Assembly (NCBI GenBank): GCA_021613375.1
Contig: CM038704.1
Location: 29,946,582 to 30,010,581 of the forward strand
DNA from: Megaleporinus macrocephalus
Lineage: Eukaryota; Chordata; Actinopteri; Characiformes; Anostomidae
Direction: 5' to 3'
DNA length: 64,000 nt
Part shown: one piece after another, positions 1 to 14,340 of the stretch
Layout: the number at the start of each line of letters is the position of its first letter
How positions within the stretch are numbered: position 1 is the stretch's first letter
Notes under the pieces: model-generated
Databases searched by the model: none
The model's input: only the letters and a program-made list of their open reading frames with translations
Told to the model about the DNA's origin: nothing
Program-made: the position numbers and the translations under genes

Positions 1-720
1 CTTTAATTTGCTGCTTTTCCGGCAGTGTAAACATCCCGCTCCAAGTGAGTAATACAGCAAGCAGCTGACATCAGGTTATCACGTTCATCATCTCCACTAT
101 CACTGTCAATGCCACAGAGTTCATCTATTATTTATGTAGAGCCTGATGCTCAACAAATTGCAGGGACAGTCTACGCGTACGTATGTGTATGTGTGTACAT
201 GTTGTTGTTTCAGTGCGTTTGATGGTTCATTTTCAGGGACAAATCAACTACCTTCCTCACCCTGCTGCTCCGTCTGCACTGTTTGATACAAATTGCTGTG
301 ATTGGATCGGCGAGGCGTGGGCAGAGCCGGATGCCACAGCAGCCCTGGCATCAGCCCATGAGGAAGAGCGCTCCGTCCTTCATTTGGGCTCCATCTCGCA
401 GCCTCTAGCCCGCGTGCAAACACGTCAATCAGCCATAATTGCTGTCCTAGAGGAACAATATCGGCCCGCAGAGCCCCAGCCACACGGCTTCATTGCAACA
501 CCTAATCTGTTAATGAGAGCCGCTCGGCTATTTTCAGCGCCGCCGCGCGCACACGCCACCACAGTGAGGAAGAGGAGGAAGAAAGGAAACAGGGGTGGGT
601 AACAGTGACAGCAGAGGACAGAGGGAGCAGTAAGCCAGCTGGTCGCACACACTGTTCACTGTTCAACACATGCTTAGCAGAAGCTGCAAGGGTTAAACAA
701 ACATGAGTCACTTTTCATAA
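1..720. other. Unique block, candidate conserved noncoding sequence
   Basis: Higher-GC, repeat-free sequence with CpG-bearing words and homeodomain-type cores (CCATAATTGCTGTCC near 432-446, CTAATCTGTTAATGAGAG near 504-521). Several overlapping ORFs on both strands lack any domain and look fortuitous. The regulatory reading is inference from composition and from the position upstream of pkn2. Confidence 0.3.
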
Positions 721-984
721 GCATGAAGCGATAGAAGTCAGAAACCTTCCTTAGTGTTTAAAGCGGAGGCTCCTGTCTTGCTCTTTAAAGGCTACCATGT
801 AAATAAAGAACATAACTTAAACAGACCACCATGAGACCACAGAGACCACCCGTCATGTATTTCATTCTCAGTCAAAACAGGCATTATGTTATTAATAAAG
901 TTATTAATTTGCTATATGCGTTATTGTTGTGTGTCATATAAGGTATTCAGGACAACAGCAGAAAACATTTAACTCAAAATTACA

Positions 985-1300
985 CTATCTCCCATTATTG
1001 CAGCTTTAGTTCTTTTCCGGAGATTTGCTCTAACTTTTTTAAAGACATCTATAAGGATATTTTTCTTAGAAAGACATTTTCTGCTTCTCACAATACAAAT
1101 AATCTCAAACACATTCAGTGATGCTGAGATCTTGACTCTGGAGTGTTCAGTCTATTGTTCTGAGAACATCAGCAGCTTTTTTGTTTGATTTGACAGTTGT
1201 ATTCTTTTTGTCATTGTCTTCACAACTTTTTCACACTCATAGAGTTGAGTTGTCTTTTCACAGAGGAAGGATAGACAAAAAACACCTGTTGATTTTATTA
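985..1300. mobile_element. Degraded DNA-transposon-like repeat, copy A
   Basis: It shares CTGCTTCTCA..., AAACACATTCAGTGATG, GACTCTGGA and AGAACATCAGCAGC-type blocks with 19265-19680, and the later blocks with 3815-4265. Three diverged copies in one window define a dispersed family, probably a Tc1-like derivative. No coding capacity remains. Confidence 0.55.
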
Positions 1301-2389
1301 GTTTGCTGCTCATTGATTCATTCATAGCTGTTCCGTGTCCTACTAGAAGTGTTTGAGGTTATTGTTTCAAATGTGCCATAGAATGTATTTATTTAGCATT
1401 TTAAATTCTTCTCTGATGTCGATATAGAAGGTATGTGAGAAATGCCCACATGCTGTTTGATGCCCATTTACACCCCTATGACTTGTCCCTAAAATGAAAT
1501 TAGCTATTTCCCCTTTTTTAGTGAACTCATGGATCATTTAGTGTTTCAACAGTGTTTGAGGTAAGCCAGTTCCACTCTGCTTATTCAACTATGCCGCAGT
1601 TTTTCATTCTATGGTGGCTTTTAAAGCATTCAAAAGCCGTATTCGAGTGACATGGCTGCAGTCATAGACTCTGTGCATGAGCAGCTGGGCCTCATCCTGT
1701 GTTACTACATATAGTTCAAAGGGTCAAACATTAATGGTGTTAAAAATGTGTAATGTTAATAATTCATTCTATATGTAGCATTAATTGGAACATGCTTGAC
1801 TTTCAGGTTATGTTCTGTGTAAATGTAGTCACTGTGTCGATGCAATATATTTTATTTATGTTGAAATAATGAACACTGAATCAAGTAAATAAAAAAAAAA
1901 TCAAACACACACACACACACAGACACACACACACACTGCTTTAGGTTCTTTGCAAATAGCAGTTGGCCAACTTCTTTCAAAGCCTTTTCTAATTGAACTC
2001 CTACTCCATGATTCTGTGTTTTCCTAAATCTTGGATGGTCTTAATTATTACTGATAAAAAAGATTTTTCATCTCAAGTGTTTTTTTTTTTCATTATGGAA
2101 GATGAACAATTTCTGACACTTCCTGAAAAATTCAAGGCATTTTGACATGCACATAATATTCATGTCTGTTTTAATCTATAAGTCATGATGTAATGAAAGC
2201 AGAATAATTTAGCTAAACGCTTCGACAAGTAGAATACATTTAAACAGGCTAGAGGGATGAAAAGAAACGCCAGAAATGAAAGACAAAAGCTAAAAGCACT
2301 CTCAAAGCGTTCCCACTTCACAAAAGGAACAAGACCGATGTGCACGAAAAAAGGAGCTACACAAACAATCCTTAATGGAACAGATACAA
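1301..2389. other. AT-rich spacer with (CA)n at 1904-1937
   Basis: AT-rich sequence. The only clear structure is an interrupted CA microsatellite (CACACACAGACACACAC) at about 1904-1937. No gene or RNA is seen. Confidence 0.8.
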
Positions 2390-2760
2390 GAGGCTTTTTA
2401 ATTATCTAACTCAATCAGGGGGAGACTGGCCGATCAATGAAGTCCCATTACACTGGCCTGTAGAGCAACGAGACAGGACCCGTATACATCAGTTCAAGCG
2501 GCCCAGCCGGCCTGCAGCTAAGTGACAGATTACTGTTTGTGGCTAATCGGAGTGGGCCGCAGTGTTTGAGCAGAACACATCTTTAATTCAGGCGGCAAGG
2601 CGAGATCGCGTTTGCCACTGGCCGTGTCACCAGGCCGACACACAACTTCTCTGAAATATTTATAGCCCCTGGCCCTCAATGCTGGACCTGACGTCATGCG
2701 CTGAAGGGATAAAAGTGCTTGATATTGTCTCCTATACTTTATGTCATATGTTTGCATTGA
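2390..2760. other. Candidate conserved noncoding element
   Basis: A GC-balanced unique block set in AT-rich DNA, with GGCTAATCGGAGTGGG, TCTTTAATTCAGGCGG and CCTGACGTCATGCG (a CRE-like TGACGTCA near 2689-2696). It shows no coding periodicity and no repeat signature. The enhancer reading is inference. Confidence 0.3.
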
Positions 2761-2999
2761 TGTCTTTGCATTGTGCATGTACACCGAATGGGTCAGCAAG
2801 GGGCCAAAAGCATGTGTTTACATGAACATCTTATATGAGATCTTATAGAAGCATTAATATGTACTTTCTGTTCTTTTAGGAAGCACTTCTACAAGATTTT
2901 AGAATGTGGAAATTTGCACCAATTTAGTCAAAAAGGCATTTGTGAAGTAAGGCAATGAAGTTGGATAAGAAGGTATGGCTCACAATCAATGTTTCATAC

Positions 3000-3490
3000 C
3001 AAAAGGGGTAAATGAGGTTGAAGGCAAGGCTCTGTCCAGGCCACTGAAGCTTCTTCCACTCCAAAATCATCAATCCATATATGTATAGACTTCACTTTGT
3101 GAACAGGGTCACAGTTCCTCTAACTGTTGCCTCAAACATAATATTATATTGGAAGAATAAAATAGCCTGAAATGATATTGTATGCTGCAAGCCTGAAAAA
3201 CAGCCTCAGAACATTATCCCTCCTCCTCCAAACTTTACTGTTGACACTATGCATTCCACTAGGCCGTGTTCTCGGACAACCCAGACTCTTCTTTCAGACT
3301 CCCAGACAGTAAGGTATGACTGAAAGTGTCCGTTACACCACTCCAGCCATCGCTTGGCATTGTACAAATAAGTTTAAGCTCATGTGCAGCTGCTCTTTCA
3401 TTCAAACCTATTTCTCTCTGTATTGAGTAATGCAGCAAAGTTTAGGTATTTTTATGAGCAAAATACTTCAGCACTTAGAGGCCCCGCTTA
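3000..3490 (-). mobile_element. Tc1-like transposase remnant (dead)
   Basis: Read on the minus strand, 3191-3241 gives [20 protein letters not shown], the Tc1 transposase VKFGGGSVMVWGC core with the tryptophan codon mutated to TGA. Flanking minus-strand text has the order expected of Tc1 but is frame-broken. It is non-functional. Confidence 0.65.
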
Positions 3491-3814
3491 CAGGCACCTT
3501 CATTTCCCAATAATATCAAGGTTGATCATGGTAGATCTAGCAGGGTTAAAATGACATTCACTGGCGTGTGGAAAAAAGATGATATTTTATAGACTTTATA
3601 GACTGAGCAATGTGTGTGGCAGAAACATTTGAAAGAGGCAGGGTGTCCGTGTAAAATGTGTAATTATTTATAATTATCTATAATTATGCATCTGTTTTAG
3701 GACCATCACTTTTGTCAGTATTTGAGAAATATATGATTGTTTTGGCTGTTTTTGGTTAAAAAGACTTTACAAAACAGGTAACAAATAATGCAGTAAATAA
3801 ATAATCCATTTTTT

Positions 3815-4290
3815 TAGTGTTAAGTCCATGCTTTGCCTTTATTATACCTTCAATTCTTTTTCTTTCAGTTTTCCAAGATATCTGTGAATTGATTTTTGGG
3901 ATCCAGGCAATCCCAAACATATTGGGATGTGACGTTGAAGTCTGGGCTTTGAGGTCAGTTCATTTTTCAGAGAACATCAACAGACTCTTTGTCTAATTTA
4001 CAATGTTTCTCTTTTTTCTATTTTCTTTTCGCACTAACAGTTGCTTGACATCTATACAGACCCACAGTGTTGAGTGGATTTTTTCAGATCTGAAGCAAGA
4101 GTGGAGCTTGACTTCCTCTTCTCCCATAAAGATGGAACCTTTGAGTACGGTTTATCTGATGGTCACAATTTTGGTTGTCTACTAGGGCAGTTGTTAGGAG
4201 TCTCATTTTCTTTTCTTTTTTTAATTCAAGTAAATTTAAAACTGCAATGTGAATGCCCTCTCTAGTATCCTATGCTCTTAGGAAAGCACT
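3815..4290. mobile_element. Degraded DNA-transposon-like repeat, copy B
   Basis: It shares ATCTGATGGTCACAATTTTGG with the ATCTGATGGTAACAGTTTTGG of copy C (19548-19568). It also shares AGAGAACATCAACAG and the preceding GTTGAAGTCTGGG block. It is diverged and non-coding. Confidence 0.55.
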
Positions 4291-5994
<1,704 letters not shown>

Positions 5995-6077
5995 CACCGG
6001 CCACTTCACAGTCCTTGTATTCACATTTATTGTTCTTTTTAATTAGCTCTGCTTGCCATACACTCTACTTGCCTATA

Positions 6078-6465
6078 ATTAGAGACTGTAGTTCATCTCT
6101 TTCTCTGTCTTTCATCCTGTTCTTTGAAGGTCAAGACCCCCCACAGGACCACCACAACGCAGACATTTTCTGAGTGGTGGATCATTCCCAGTACTGCAGT
6201 GAAACTGACGTGGTGATGGTGCGTTAGTGTGTGTTGTCCTAGTCTGAGAGGATCAGACACAGCAATGCGGCTAGAGTTTTTAAACACTGTGTCCAGTCAC
6301 TGTCCACTCCATTGAATACTCCTAACTTGTTTGTCCAACTTGTAGATGTAAAGACATTAAAGCTCATCTGCTGCTGCACAGTTTGTGTTCGCCCTCCTCT
6401 AGTCCTTTATCAGTGGTCTCAGGATGCTGCTCACAGGACATTGTTGGCTGGACAGTTTGGTGAGG
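6078..6465. mobile_element. MITE-like element, partial copy 1
   Basis: It shares long stretches with 27435-28022: GACTGTAGTTCATCT/GGTCCATCTGTTTCTCTG, CACAGGACC, GTGGATCATTC(C/T)CAG, CACTGCAGTGA-like, TGTGTTAGTGTGTG, TTTTAAACACTGTGTC and CAGTGGTC. It is truncated at both ends. Confidence 0.7.
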
Positions 6466-6779
6466 TGTTTAAAACTGCCGTGTCTGAGTTTTATTTGTAC
6501 TTCAACAGAAAATGCTGTCCCATATTTTGTGGCATGCCTTATTTTAGCACCTGCCCTGCTTGCATCACTGTCCCTCATGGCTACATGGTAACCAATTACA
6601 TCCCATTATTTTTTAAAATAAAATGTGTAAATGTGTGAAGAATCAGCATGTAACATTAAGAGCTTTTAAATGAATAATACCACTTATATGTGTACAAGTC
6701 AGTTAAAAGTCAGCAGAACGATCCATGTAAGTGTGTACAGCAGCATTACAGTCATTAAATGAAACCTAAGCATGCAATA
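6466..6779. other. AT-rich spacer
   Basis: No supported feature. Confidence 0.7.
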
Positions 6780-7130
6780 ACTGCCTATTTACCAACCGTG
6801 AAAGGTGTCCTGCTCTAATTGACAGCGCGAGTCACTACCACATTTGTTGTTCATGGGGAAATGTGTCACCTTTCATAATTTCCAGCATGCCATGAAGCAT
6901 CAAGAGGGCTTTTAATTAACCCATATCTCCAAATCAGCCCCTCCTCTTCCTCTTTAATCTGATAAAGTCACACATTGTTTTTGTGGAGTTAAAAATACCC
7001 ATAAAATAGGTCATCATTAGCGTCCTCATGCAATTAGCAAAAAGGCGTGAAGCGATGAAGAACAGCTGTGCCATAGCTTAGCGTGGGTCGCGGATGGCAA
7101 GCAGCATGAACCGTGGCAATGGATAACCTC
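6780..7130. other. Candidate conserved noncoding element
   Basis: A unique block with TTTTAATTAACCC (6910-6922), TCTAATTGACAGCGC, GTCATCATTAGCG and CATGCAATTAGC, that is, clustered TAATTA/TAATTG and TGACAG-type cores. There are no repeats and no ORF of note. The enhancer reading is inference. Confidence 0.35.
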
Positions 7131-7189
7131 ATTTCATAACACCACGTCATTAGTGTTCACATGCCATGCTATGACAAACAAGTCAACCA

Positions 7190-7345
7190 CTGGCTCTCTT
7201 TGACCAAAAGTTGGGTAGTTTTGTTGTTTACTTTGTGTATGAGTGGACCAGGGGAAATGCTCCAAAATAACTTGGAAAAAATCTGGTTCTATTGACTTAC
7301 ATTGAAAGTAAAGTAGGTTGTTGGCCTCTCCTGTGAAGCTGCGAC
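7190..7345 (-). repeat. Dispersed repeat R2, copy 1
   Basis: On the minus strand it reads TTCACAGGAGAGGCCAACAA, CCTACTTTACTTTCAATGTA, AGTCAATAGAACCAG and so on. This matches 36150-36260 (+) and, more weakly, 19085-19200 (+). Confidence 0.65.
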
Positions 7346-7379
7346 TGTGGAGATGCATGTGTTTCTTCGGACAGCAACG

Positions 7380-8960
7380 ATATGCGAACTCTGCTCCACT
7401 GGATTATGTACCGCATACACTTCCAGCAGAATTCATTTAAATATAAAAGCTGTTTTGCTCCAGCTGTGAACATATAACAGAGGCTCTACACTCACCTTTG
7501 TCTGCACAAGGATACATGGTGAAACATGTCAGCTCAGATAAACTCTCTCGCATGCTGGAAGTGACTGTGTGGGAAACGTACAGCATAATTTACACCGTCT
7601 GCGATTGCCAACAACGCACACAGATGTATTTAGAGCACGAGGGAGTTTAGACTAATTGACTGCACACTACTCATTCTGGTGACACAGTGGGGCAACTATT
7701 CGGCGATTTATGCGGCCTAAAATAATGCACATTTTAAAGAGGTGATTTTTGGACATGGCTCTCGAGAAGCCTGTTAATTAGATGCATTGGGGCCACACTT
7801 TATTCGGGCCTCGCTGAAAGAGCCGTGTGTTCGCCGCACGGCCTTTGCTATAAGAAGGCCCCTGTTTAATTGCGGGCAATTTGACTTCTGGATCGTATTT
7901 TGGCGCCCAGAGAGAGACTTGTGTTTCACCGTGTCGATCAGCGTGCGGCGAGAGTGTTTTCTGGACGACAGAGTCGCGTCCCAACACGTCGATCATGTTT
8001 GGAGGGAAAGGAACTCGATATATTTGCCCGGGAATGGGACACGGCGTCTCTCTCTTTCCCTCTGATTTGTAACCCAGGACACTCGGTCAGATTGTCTATG
8101 GATTAATAAGCGCCCTATAGAGGAGAATAGAGCAGAGGGATATCCAAAGAGCGGATCACACTGGCACCTTTCACGTCTCATTTCCTCTCGGAGAGAAAAG
8201 AAGACACTGACAAATCTAAAACGAGAGAGAAATTAGATTCAGATGTGGCTGGTGTTTTGTTATTATGATGAGCTTGGCCGGTATCATATTTTCCACTCTT
8301 GAAACGAGGCAGGCCTGCCTAGCGAACGGAACGCTCGGGCATAAGAGTCGTCTGTCATTCGTTCGCCTGCACATAATTATTTTGGGTCGCGTCGATTGAA
8401 TATCTGATTCGGCTAATGAATCCGGAGGATTAATTTCACTGCAACAATGCATCAATTGTTTCCAGTAAGGGGCTGCTGAGCATGGGGAGGCAGCAGAAGG
8501 GTTTTTGTTCAGTAAACTGATCATGCGCCGTTGTGTACTAATGCTGTTTTGCGGAGACTTTCATTGATCCACGGTCCCTTTTGCTTTGTGCTGTCCGGAC
8601 GACATGTGAGACGGAACTGAGGGATAGCGAAGCACTCTCAGCCCTCTCTCACTCTCTCTCTCTCTCCTCCGCAGCAATTTATTGCGGGCAGGTCATAATA
8701 ACTCTGGATTTGCAAAGTGAGTTTTATGAGGCCTCTCCTGCAGTCTGAAACCCCAGCGGTTTGACGGCTGTGTTGTGAGTGTCTCCTTCGATCGCTCGCT
8801 CAAGGCAGCAGCTTCATTGGCTGTGACAGGACAGGTTGAAGGAGGAACAGCAAAGTTCAGGGTGCTAATTAAAAGGGCAAAGAGGACATAGACCACGACG
8901 TGTCCTCTGCCGCAAAGGTTTAACCCTCCTGGGTCCTCTATGGTGCTTTTACCTTCAAAC
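7380..8960. other. Long unique CpG-bearing block, candidate enhancer cluster
   Basis: About 1.6 kb of repeat-free sequence with many CpGs, unlike its AT-rich neighbours. It contains ACATAATTATTTTGGG (8371-8386), GGATTAAT (8427-8434, an OTX-type core), GGCTAATGAATCCGG and CAATGCATCAATTG. Overlapping ORFs on both strands (for example 7787-8065 and 8216-8524) lack domains and look fortuitous. The enhancer reading is inference. Confidence 0.35.
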
Positions 8961-9164
8961 ACTTCTTCTTTTGCTATATTGTCTCTCGCTGGAGGCTCGA
9001 GTGTTGAAAGTGCTCAAACATTCAGGTGAAATCATATTTGTCTTTCAGATATTTTATAAGTTGTTGAACTTTTATGAAGTCATTGCTGTGTGCACAGCCT
9101 TGTTTGTTCTTATTTCACACTGAATCACACAGAAAGAAGACAGAACACCGACAGAACAGCTGCA

Positions 9165-9490
9165 CATAAAAGTAAGTGAACCCTTTAGAATTACCTGGAT
9201 TTCTGCATTGATAACGAATACAATGTGGTCTAATTATCTAAGTCACTTGAATAAACAAACACAAAACATATCTACACAAACATTTGTACTTATACTGAGT
9301 GTAAAAGCTAAAATGTGAGTAAACCTTCACCAATAGGTTTCTGTAGCTGCAAATAAGATTCAAAGAGCGTTTTGATTAATGTTTAATGATAAATGTTTTG
9401 ATTCACATTGGATTCATTGTTACCCCATCTGTCCAGAGAATATTTTCCCATTAGCGTCCAGATGTTCTTTGGAGGTTGACGAAAACAAGG
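9165..9490. mobile_element. Transposon-like repeat remnant
   Basis: It begins AAGTAAGTGAACCCTTTAGA, then ATTACCTGGATTTCTGCATT and ACAAACATTTGTACTTATAC, wording I associate with a dispersed fish DNA repeat. It ends near CCAGATGTTCTTTGGAGGTT. No ORF. The family is uncertain. Confidence 0.4.
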
Positions 9491-9507
9491 TTTTTATTAT
9501 GTTTTAC

Positions 9508-9545
9508 ATATTATTATTATTATTATTATTATTACTATTATTATA
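9508..9545. repeat. (TTA)n microsatellite
   Basis: About 12 TTA units with one ACT interruption. Confidence 0.9.
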
Positions 9546-10595
9546 AATCTTAAACATAAGAGAATAATTTGTTAGGAATAAAGTATTAAATAATATATTC
9601 AATTATGAGGTAAATACATTTAAGAGACATATATTTTTATGAATTTTAATGAACCACTAGAATAAAGAGATTCATGTTGAAATGTTTGTAAAAGTCTGCA
9701 GAGCTTGACCGCCTAACAGAAGTTAGAATAGCTTTCCACAGATTAGAGGCATAATAGCACCACTTTTTTACCTTTTATTTAAAGTATTTGCAGGAGGCCA
9801 ATATCTGTACATGTAAGCTCAGACATGTTGCCAGTGCAGGTGGCAAGTGCAGCTCTCTCAAAACTGGGGTGACAAGAGCTCTCTGTTGTTTTGTTTTGTT
9901 CTTTGTTAGAATGAGTGGTACCGCACTTCGTACGAGTTCTTATAAAGCCCAGTAAAACAAGCGTTATGTGCTTGTAAAAAAGAAAAATGTGCTACAACCT
10001 CATTGTGACAAAGCAGAAAACATACTTGTCTGTTTGTCACAAAGTTCTAGCTGTGGAGACACAGCTGATCCATCATTGGTTGTCATTATGCCAGTGTCAG
10101 GTGAGTTTTGTCGCCTGCACAAGCGCAAAATTCAGAAAAAGAGTGATTACATTTGGTGTCCATGATATGATTGTTTATTTACACATGCTCTGTGTTAGAG
10201 GTCTTAAAGTGTGTTTACTCTGCTTTGTGTAGTCGGAGAACTGTGGTAGCACATGGCCTTCAGTGGCTAATGTTTTGAGAAAGTAACAAAAAAATAAAAC
10301 AAGACATAAATCAAATCTACAAGCTCAGTTAGACTAGAGCGCAGCATGGCTCCAGAATATCACCAAATGTATGTCATAAATTTGTTTAATCAATTACAGC
10401 TGGTTCTGCTTCTCTTTGCATGTTTGATTCAGTATGAAAAAGTCAGGGAGAACTCTAAGCATACTAGAAATAAAATGCAACACAATTTTCAACTTTAGTT
10501 CAGACCAAGGAAAATGGACAGATGAAAACACACCCTAAAAGGACAAGGTGTCTTGAGATTACGGTGACCTCTGCCATAAAACAACTGCAAAAACA
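9546..10595. other. AT-rich spacer
   Basis: No gene, RNA or clear repeat is recognised. Small ORFs near 9968-10232 are in AT-rich DNA and lack domains. Confidence 0.7.
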
Positions 10596-11060
10596 GCCTA
10601 ATTTAAGGTGACCCATTATGTATTTTCCCTTTTTCTCCTTTAGAGTGTAATGTAGAAACTCTCTCCCACAGAAACCACCTTTCTCAGCTGCCTGAAACAA
10701 CAGTTACAAGGTGATGTCATCTCACAACACAATCTTTATGGTTTGGCATGTCCTTACACAATACATTACACAAAACTTTATGGTGTAAATATAAATATAT
10801 GGTGTAAATAATAATAAAAACTTTGAAACATCAGAAACATCCAGCTCCAGTCTAGCTTGTAAAAGTGGATCAGGTCTTCCAACGTGTTCTAGCTGACTTT
10901 CAGGATCGGACTCAGACTACAGTCACAGCGCTGTGAGAACAGAACTTGTGGAAGAATACCATTCTGGGGTTGACCAATCAGAACAGAGAAGGCAAGCTGA
11001 CCCATAAGAGAACACTGGGCTCATTGGAAGGAAGGGCACACAGATCTATGGTGAATACAG
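10596..11060. repeat. Dispersed repeat R3, copy 1
   Basis: It shares CACAGAAACC(A/G)CCTTTCTCA, GTGA(T/C)(G/A)TCATCT, CTCCAGTCTAG(C/T)TTG and TGACTTTCA(G/A)GATC(G/A)GA with 31670-31935. An insertion-like AT segment (10780-10812, ATGGTGTAAATATAAATATA) is repeated at 14479-14500. Confidence 0.7.
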
Positions 11061-11379
11061 ATGTACACTATGAGAAAAATATTGTTTTGAGACACATGAA
11101 CTGTGTATATCTACATTAGTAGAGCCCAAAATTTAATTAAATACAATTAATTAAAATTTTGAACCTTTAAAATTTGTATAAAAGTTATTTTTTACCTGTA
11201 TCTGTGACTTTAGAGCATGTTTTTATATTAAATACATGCAACAACAACACTAAAAATCATAATATTCACAGAGAAGAGCAGGTTGAATAGCAGAAACGTT
11301 TGCTACGGTGTGCAGTTAAAGCTTTGTCAGCGTAGTGGGGGGTAAGTGAAAATATTTGTAGAGAAATTTATATTTCTAA
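11061..11379. other. AT-rich spacer
   Basis: No supported feature. Confidence 0.7.
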
Positions 11380-12330
11380 GTTTCTAAGGCCTGTAGAATC
11401 CCAATGATCACGTACAGGCCAGCCGCTGGGAAAGCACTAGTGCTGTTCGGTGCTGAGGGCGGAAGGCCTCACAACCACTCTAATAGGAAGCAGAGGAAAG
11501 CCTGTGAGAGACGGGAACAAGGGCAGAATTCCTCGGGCGTTTGGCAAACTGAGCCTCTACTCAGTTTTATATAAATTGTAGAGGTAAAAAAAATGGCTGA
11601 ATATCAGGTTTCAGAGCAGCGCCGAATCTTCCAGGGAGATTAGATCTGCCTATTGAGCCGAGTACAACCAGCAGAGTATTTGCAAATTTTTTGCAGCTAA
11701 TTAACGAACACGGTTTTAAATGAAGAGAAGCGTGCAGCAAGGGAAAGCTCACTCCGAGGAATTTCCGTATGCTGTCATTCAGGACTTTCCGTAACTCTGA
11801 TTTTGCAGTGCACCATAGCTCTTCAGCACTGTTCCGGGCAAGCTAATAATGGCATTTAGCTAAGTGCTGCTTTAAGAGTACAAGGGAAACAGAAGGGAAT
11901 GCTATAGGAATGCTTGAAGACATAGACCAGCACTATGCATGCACGCAAACACCACATATAAATACACACATATGCCGCTTATTATGTCTAGTAACTCACC
12001 ACTGTTTTGGGTTCCAGACATTGGAGTCTAAGCGAACTCTGCACACTAGAAAAGCAGCAGCCGACTTTAAACAGGTCATTAAGTTTAATGAAAGTGAAGC
12101 CTTGCGCGGCCACGCGCCAGACCATCATGAAACTGCAATCCCTCATTTAGCTTCTAGCCCTGAAAAACAAAATGGCTGCCAGAATTTACCAGCCCTATTA
12201 TATAACCCGCCTCTCTTCCCCACCCTGCGACATGGGACTTTTGATTTTTCATGTCCCTCTTTGCATGAATGGCATGCTTCCACACAATAGTCGGACTTGT
12301 CTTCCGTTAGACAGCCAGATTTTGTAGAGT
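11380..12330. other. Candidate conserved noncoding block
   Basis: A unique, more GC-balanced stretch with TTTGCAGCTAATTAACG (11690-11706), GGTCATTAAGTTTAATG (12074-12090) and GCAAGCTAATAATGGC. The 126-codon ORF at 11910-12290 has no domain, and an equally long ORF lies on the other strand, so neither is called. Confidence 0.3.
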
Positions 12331-12769
12331 TCATGAAATCACACAGGACGAGAGTAAGTTTTGGCTCCTGTAGCGAGTGTTGGAACAGAGAGCTGTTTCT
12401 GCCCAAATTCTGGCCGAGCTTTTGACAGCAGAGAGTAGTGTTCACTCCACAAGCACAAGAGAGGGCTCGGGACTACTCCCATTTCCTTAGCCTGGAGAAC
12501 ATCACACTTTCTGTGCTCCACTGTTGGGAAATTGACTCAGCAGAGTGTGAAAGAAACTTTACATTCAGCTTAAGCGTTTCCCAGAAAGCTTTTATCAATA
12601 GCAAGATACATTCTTCAGATCATATTAACAAGTATATCACTGAAACAAAACAACAATAAGAAGAGTCTAAGAATCATATTCTACTTGGTTGTGCGACCAC
12701 TTTATAATGCTAAAATATATTCATGAATCTTCTGGTTTAGCATGTCATCAGAACAAAAGCACCAAACCA

Positions 12770-13050
12770 CAAAATATGCTAGCTGTGCTGGTGATCAGTC
12801 GAGCTGGTCTATGCTGTTTTTATAGCAGGGAATGCATATTTTGGGATTAGAAGCGTGGTCAAATGTAATAAAAGCCAGCTGACGCTCTCTGTTTTAAACA
12901 CAACAACCAAACAAATACAGCTATACAGAAATCTCCAGACTAAAAAACAGCACACATCACCATACATACCGTGCTGGTTTAAGCTGGTCTGTGCTGGATT
13001 AAGATGGTCTAGTGCTGGTCTACTGCGGGTTTAGCTGGTCGCCCGGCTGA
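12770..13050. repeat. Degenerate minisatellite-like AGCTGGTCT repeats
   Basis: Reiterated GTGCTGG(T/A)TTAAG(C/A)TGGTCT units at about 12970-13040, with related AGCTGTGCTGG and GAGCTGGTCTATGCTG at 12780-12820. Similar GCTGG-rich arrays are common in fish introns and spacers. Confidence 0.6.
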
Positions 13051-14340
13051 TTGCACAGCATACTAGCATCCAAAACACAACATACAACAGATTTTTAGCA
13101 TTTCCTCCAAAGACCTTGGGCACCATTTTGCTACAGTTTCTGTGAACAGCACCTGTCCCATGGCGAGGTGGAAAGCAAAGACGTGGCAGAAATATTGGGG
13201 TGGCCAATCAAGGATGGAAAATAAAAGCTTTAGCAAAAATTCTACCAGGAAGTCTCTAATGCTGCGTCATTCATTCATTACTTCTGACCAATCACTGATC
13301 TACACCAGTCTATAAACGACTCTTCTTGTCTATTCCTCTGACAGCTTTTATGTGCTATCTTGTGTGATTTTCCCCCTCTTCCTCCTCACCACCACCTGTT
13401 TGGCCCTGTCCAGTCCGGGCTCCTTCCTGATCCAACAGGAAAAGCGGAGGTGTTGACACTCCAAGACCTGGATGGGGCCAGACACTCCTTAAGTTCCAAA
13501 TCAATGTATCCTTCATATTCTTTAAATAAATCCAGGATAAAAATGATCTTTCTACACTCCTGTTTCTTGAGCCTTTATGGCAGAACTTTTGAACCACGCA
13601 TGATAGAAAGTCCTCTACAAATGCAGCTGCCGCGGTTTGTTGTACTTAACAACTGAAGACTAGACTGAAAAGATTTTATTGTAAAGTGATTGCAAGGTCT
13701 CTGAAAAATCTTTGATGCCAGAAATGCCACAAATCACCTTCTCAGCTGCCAAAATTGCAGCACTTGCGTAACAACAGGGTCTTCAATGCATGGCCATTTC
13801 TGTTCTAATAATCGATTTGCTACATTTTGTCAGGGCTAAAATGTTTTGTTTTAAGTAACAAAGATACATGCAAGCTAGCAAGCATGGCAGTGGTTTTGGT
13901 GCTTTATGTCAGCTTAAAGCTTTTAGGTTAATGTCACTTAGCTAACCAGCTAAAATTATCATTAGCTGCTATGTCAGCTCAACAGTTTTCAATGAAATGT
14001 GTTATGATCCAGACCCCAAGGGGGGAATGAAGCATCTGGCCCTTTGCCCTTAGACTGTACAAGTGCCCTTGATCACCATGTACAGTGATTGTCTTTAATA
14101 TGGCCTTTCCTAATGATCTGTTTCAATGTGGCTCACGCCGGCAATAGTGCTAGTGGTCTGGCTCGGGTTCCATAAGCTTCATCACTTTAGGCTGGCCCTC
14201 TGGTGCATTACTGGCACCTGTGGAGTATTCCTCTTAGTAACTCTAACTTGTCATGATTGCACGCATCATCACGGCACTGGAAATCCCACCAAGAAAACCA
14301 AGAAAACACTGGCAGTAAGGGGTGTTCATGTAGTCCAAAC
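13051..14340. other. Spacer without recognised features
   Basis: Mixed composition. Overlapping ORFs on opposite strands near 13355-13656 lie in a CT/GA-skewed stretch and lack domains. Nothing supported. Confidence 0.65.

Noticed and set aside
183..602. 139-codon ORF on the + strand
   Set aside because: No domain. ORFs of similar length overlap on the minus strand, and composition is that of a unique noncoding block. There are no plausible splice partners.
7787..8524. Several overlapping ORFs of 60-102 codons on both strands
   Set aside because: Many frames are open at once because the block is GC-richer. No frame shows a domain or consistent codon bias.
11910..12290. 126-codon ORF
   Set aside because: Overlapped by a 100-codon ORF on the opposite strand, with no recognisable motif. 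Treated as a fortuitous ORF in a candidate noncoding element.
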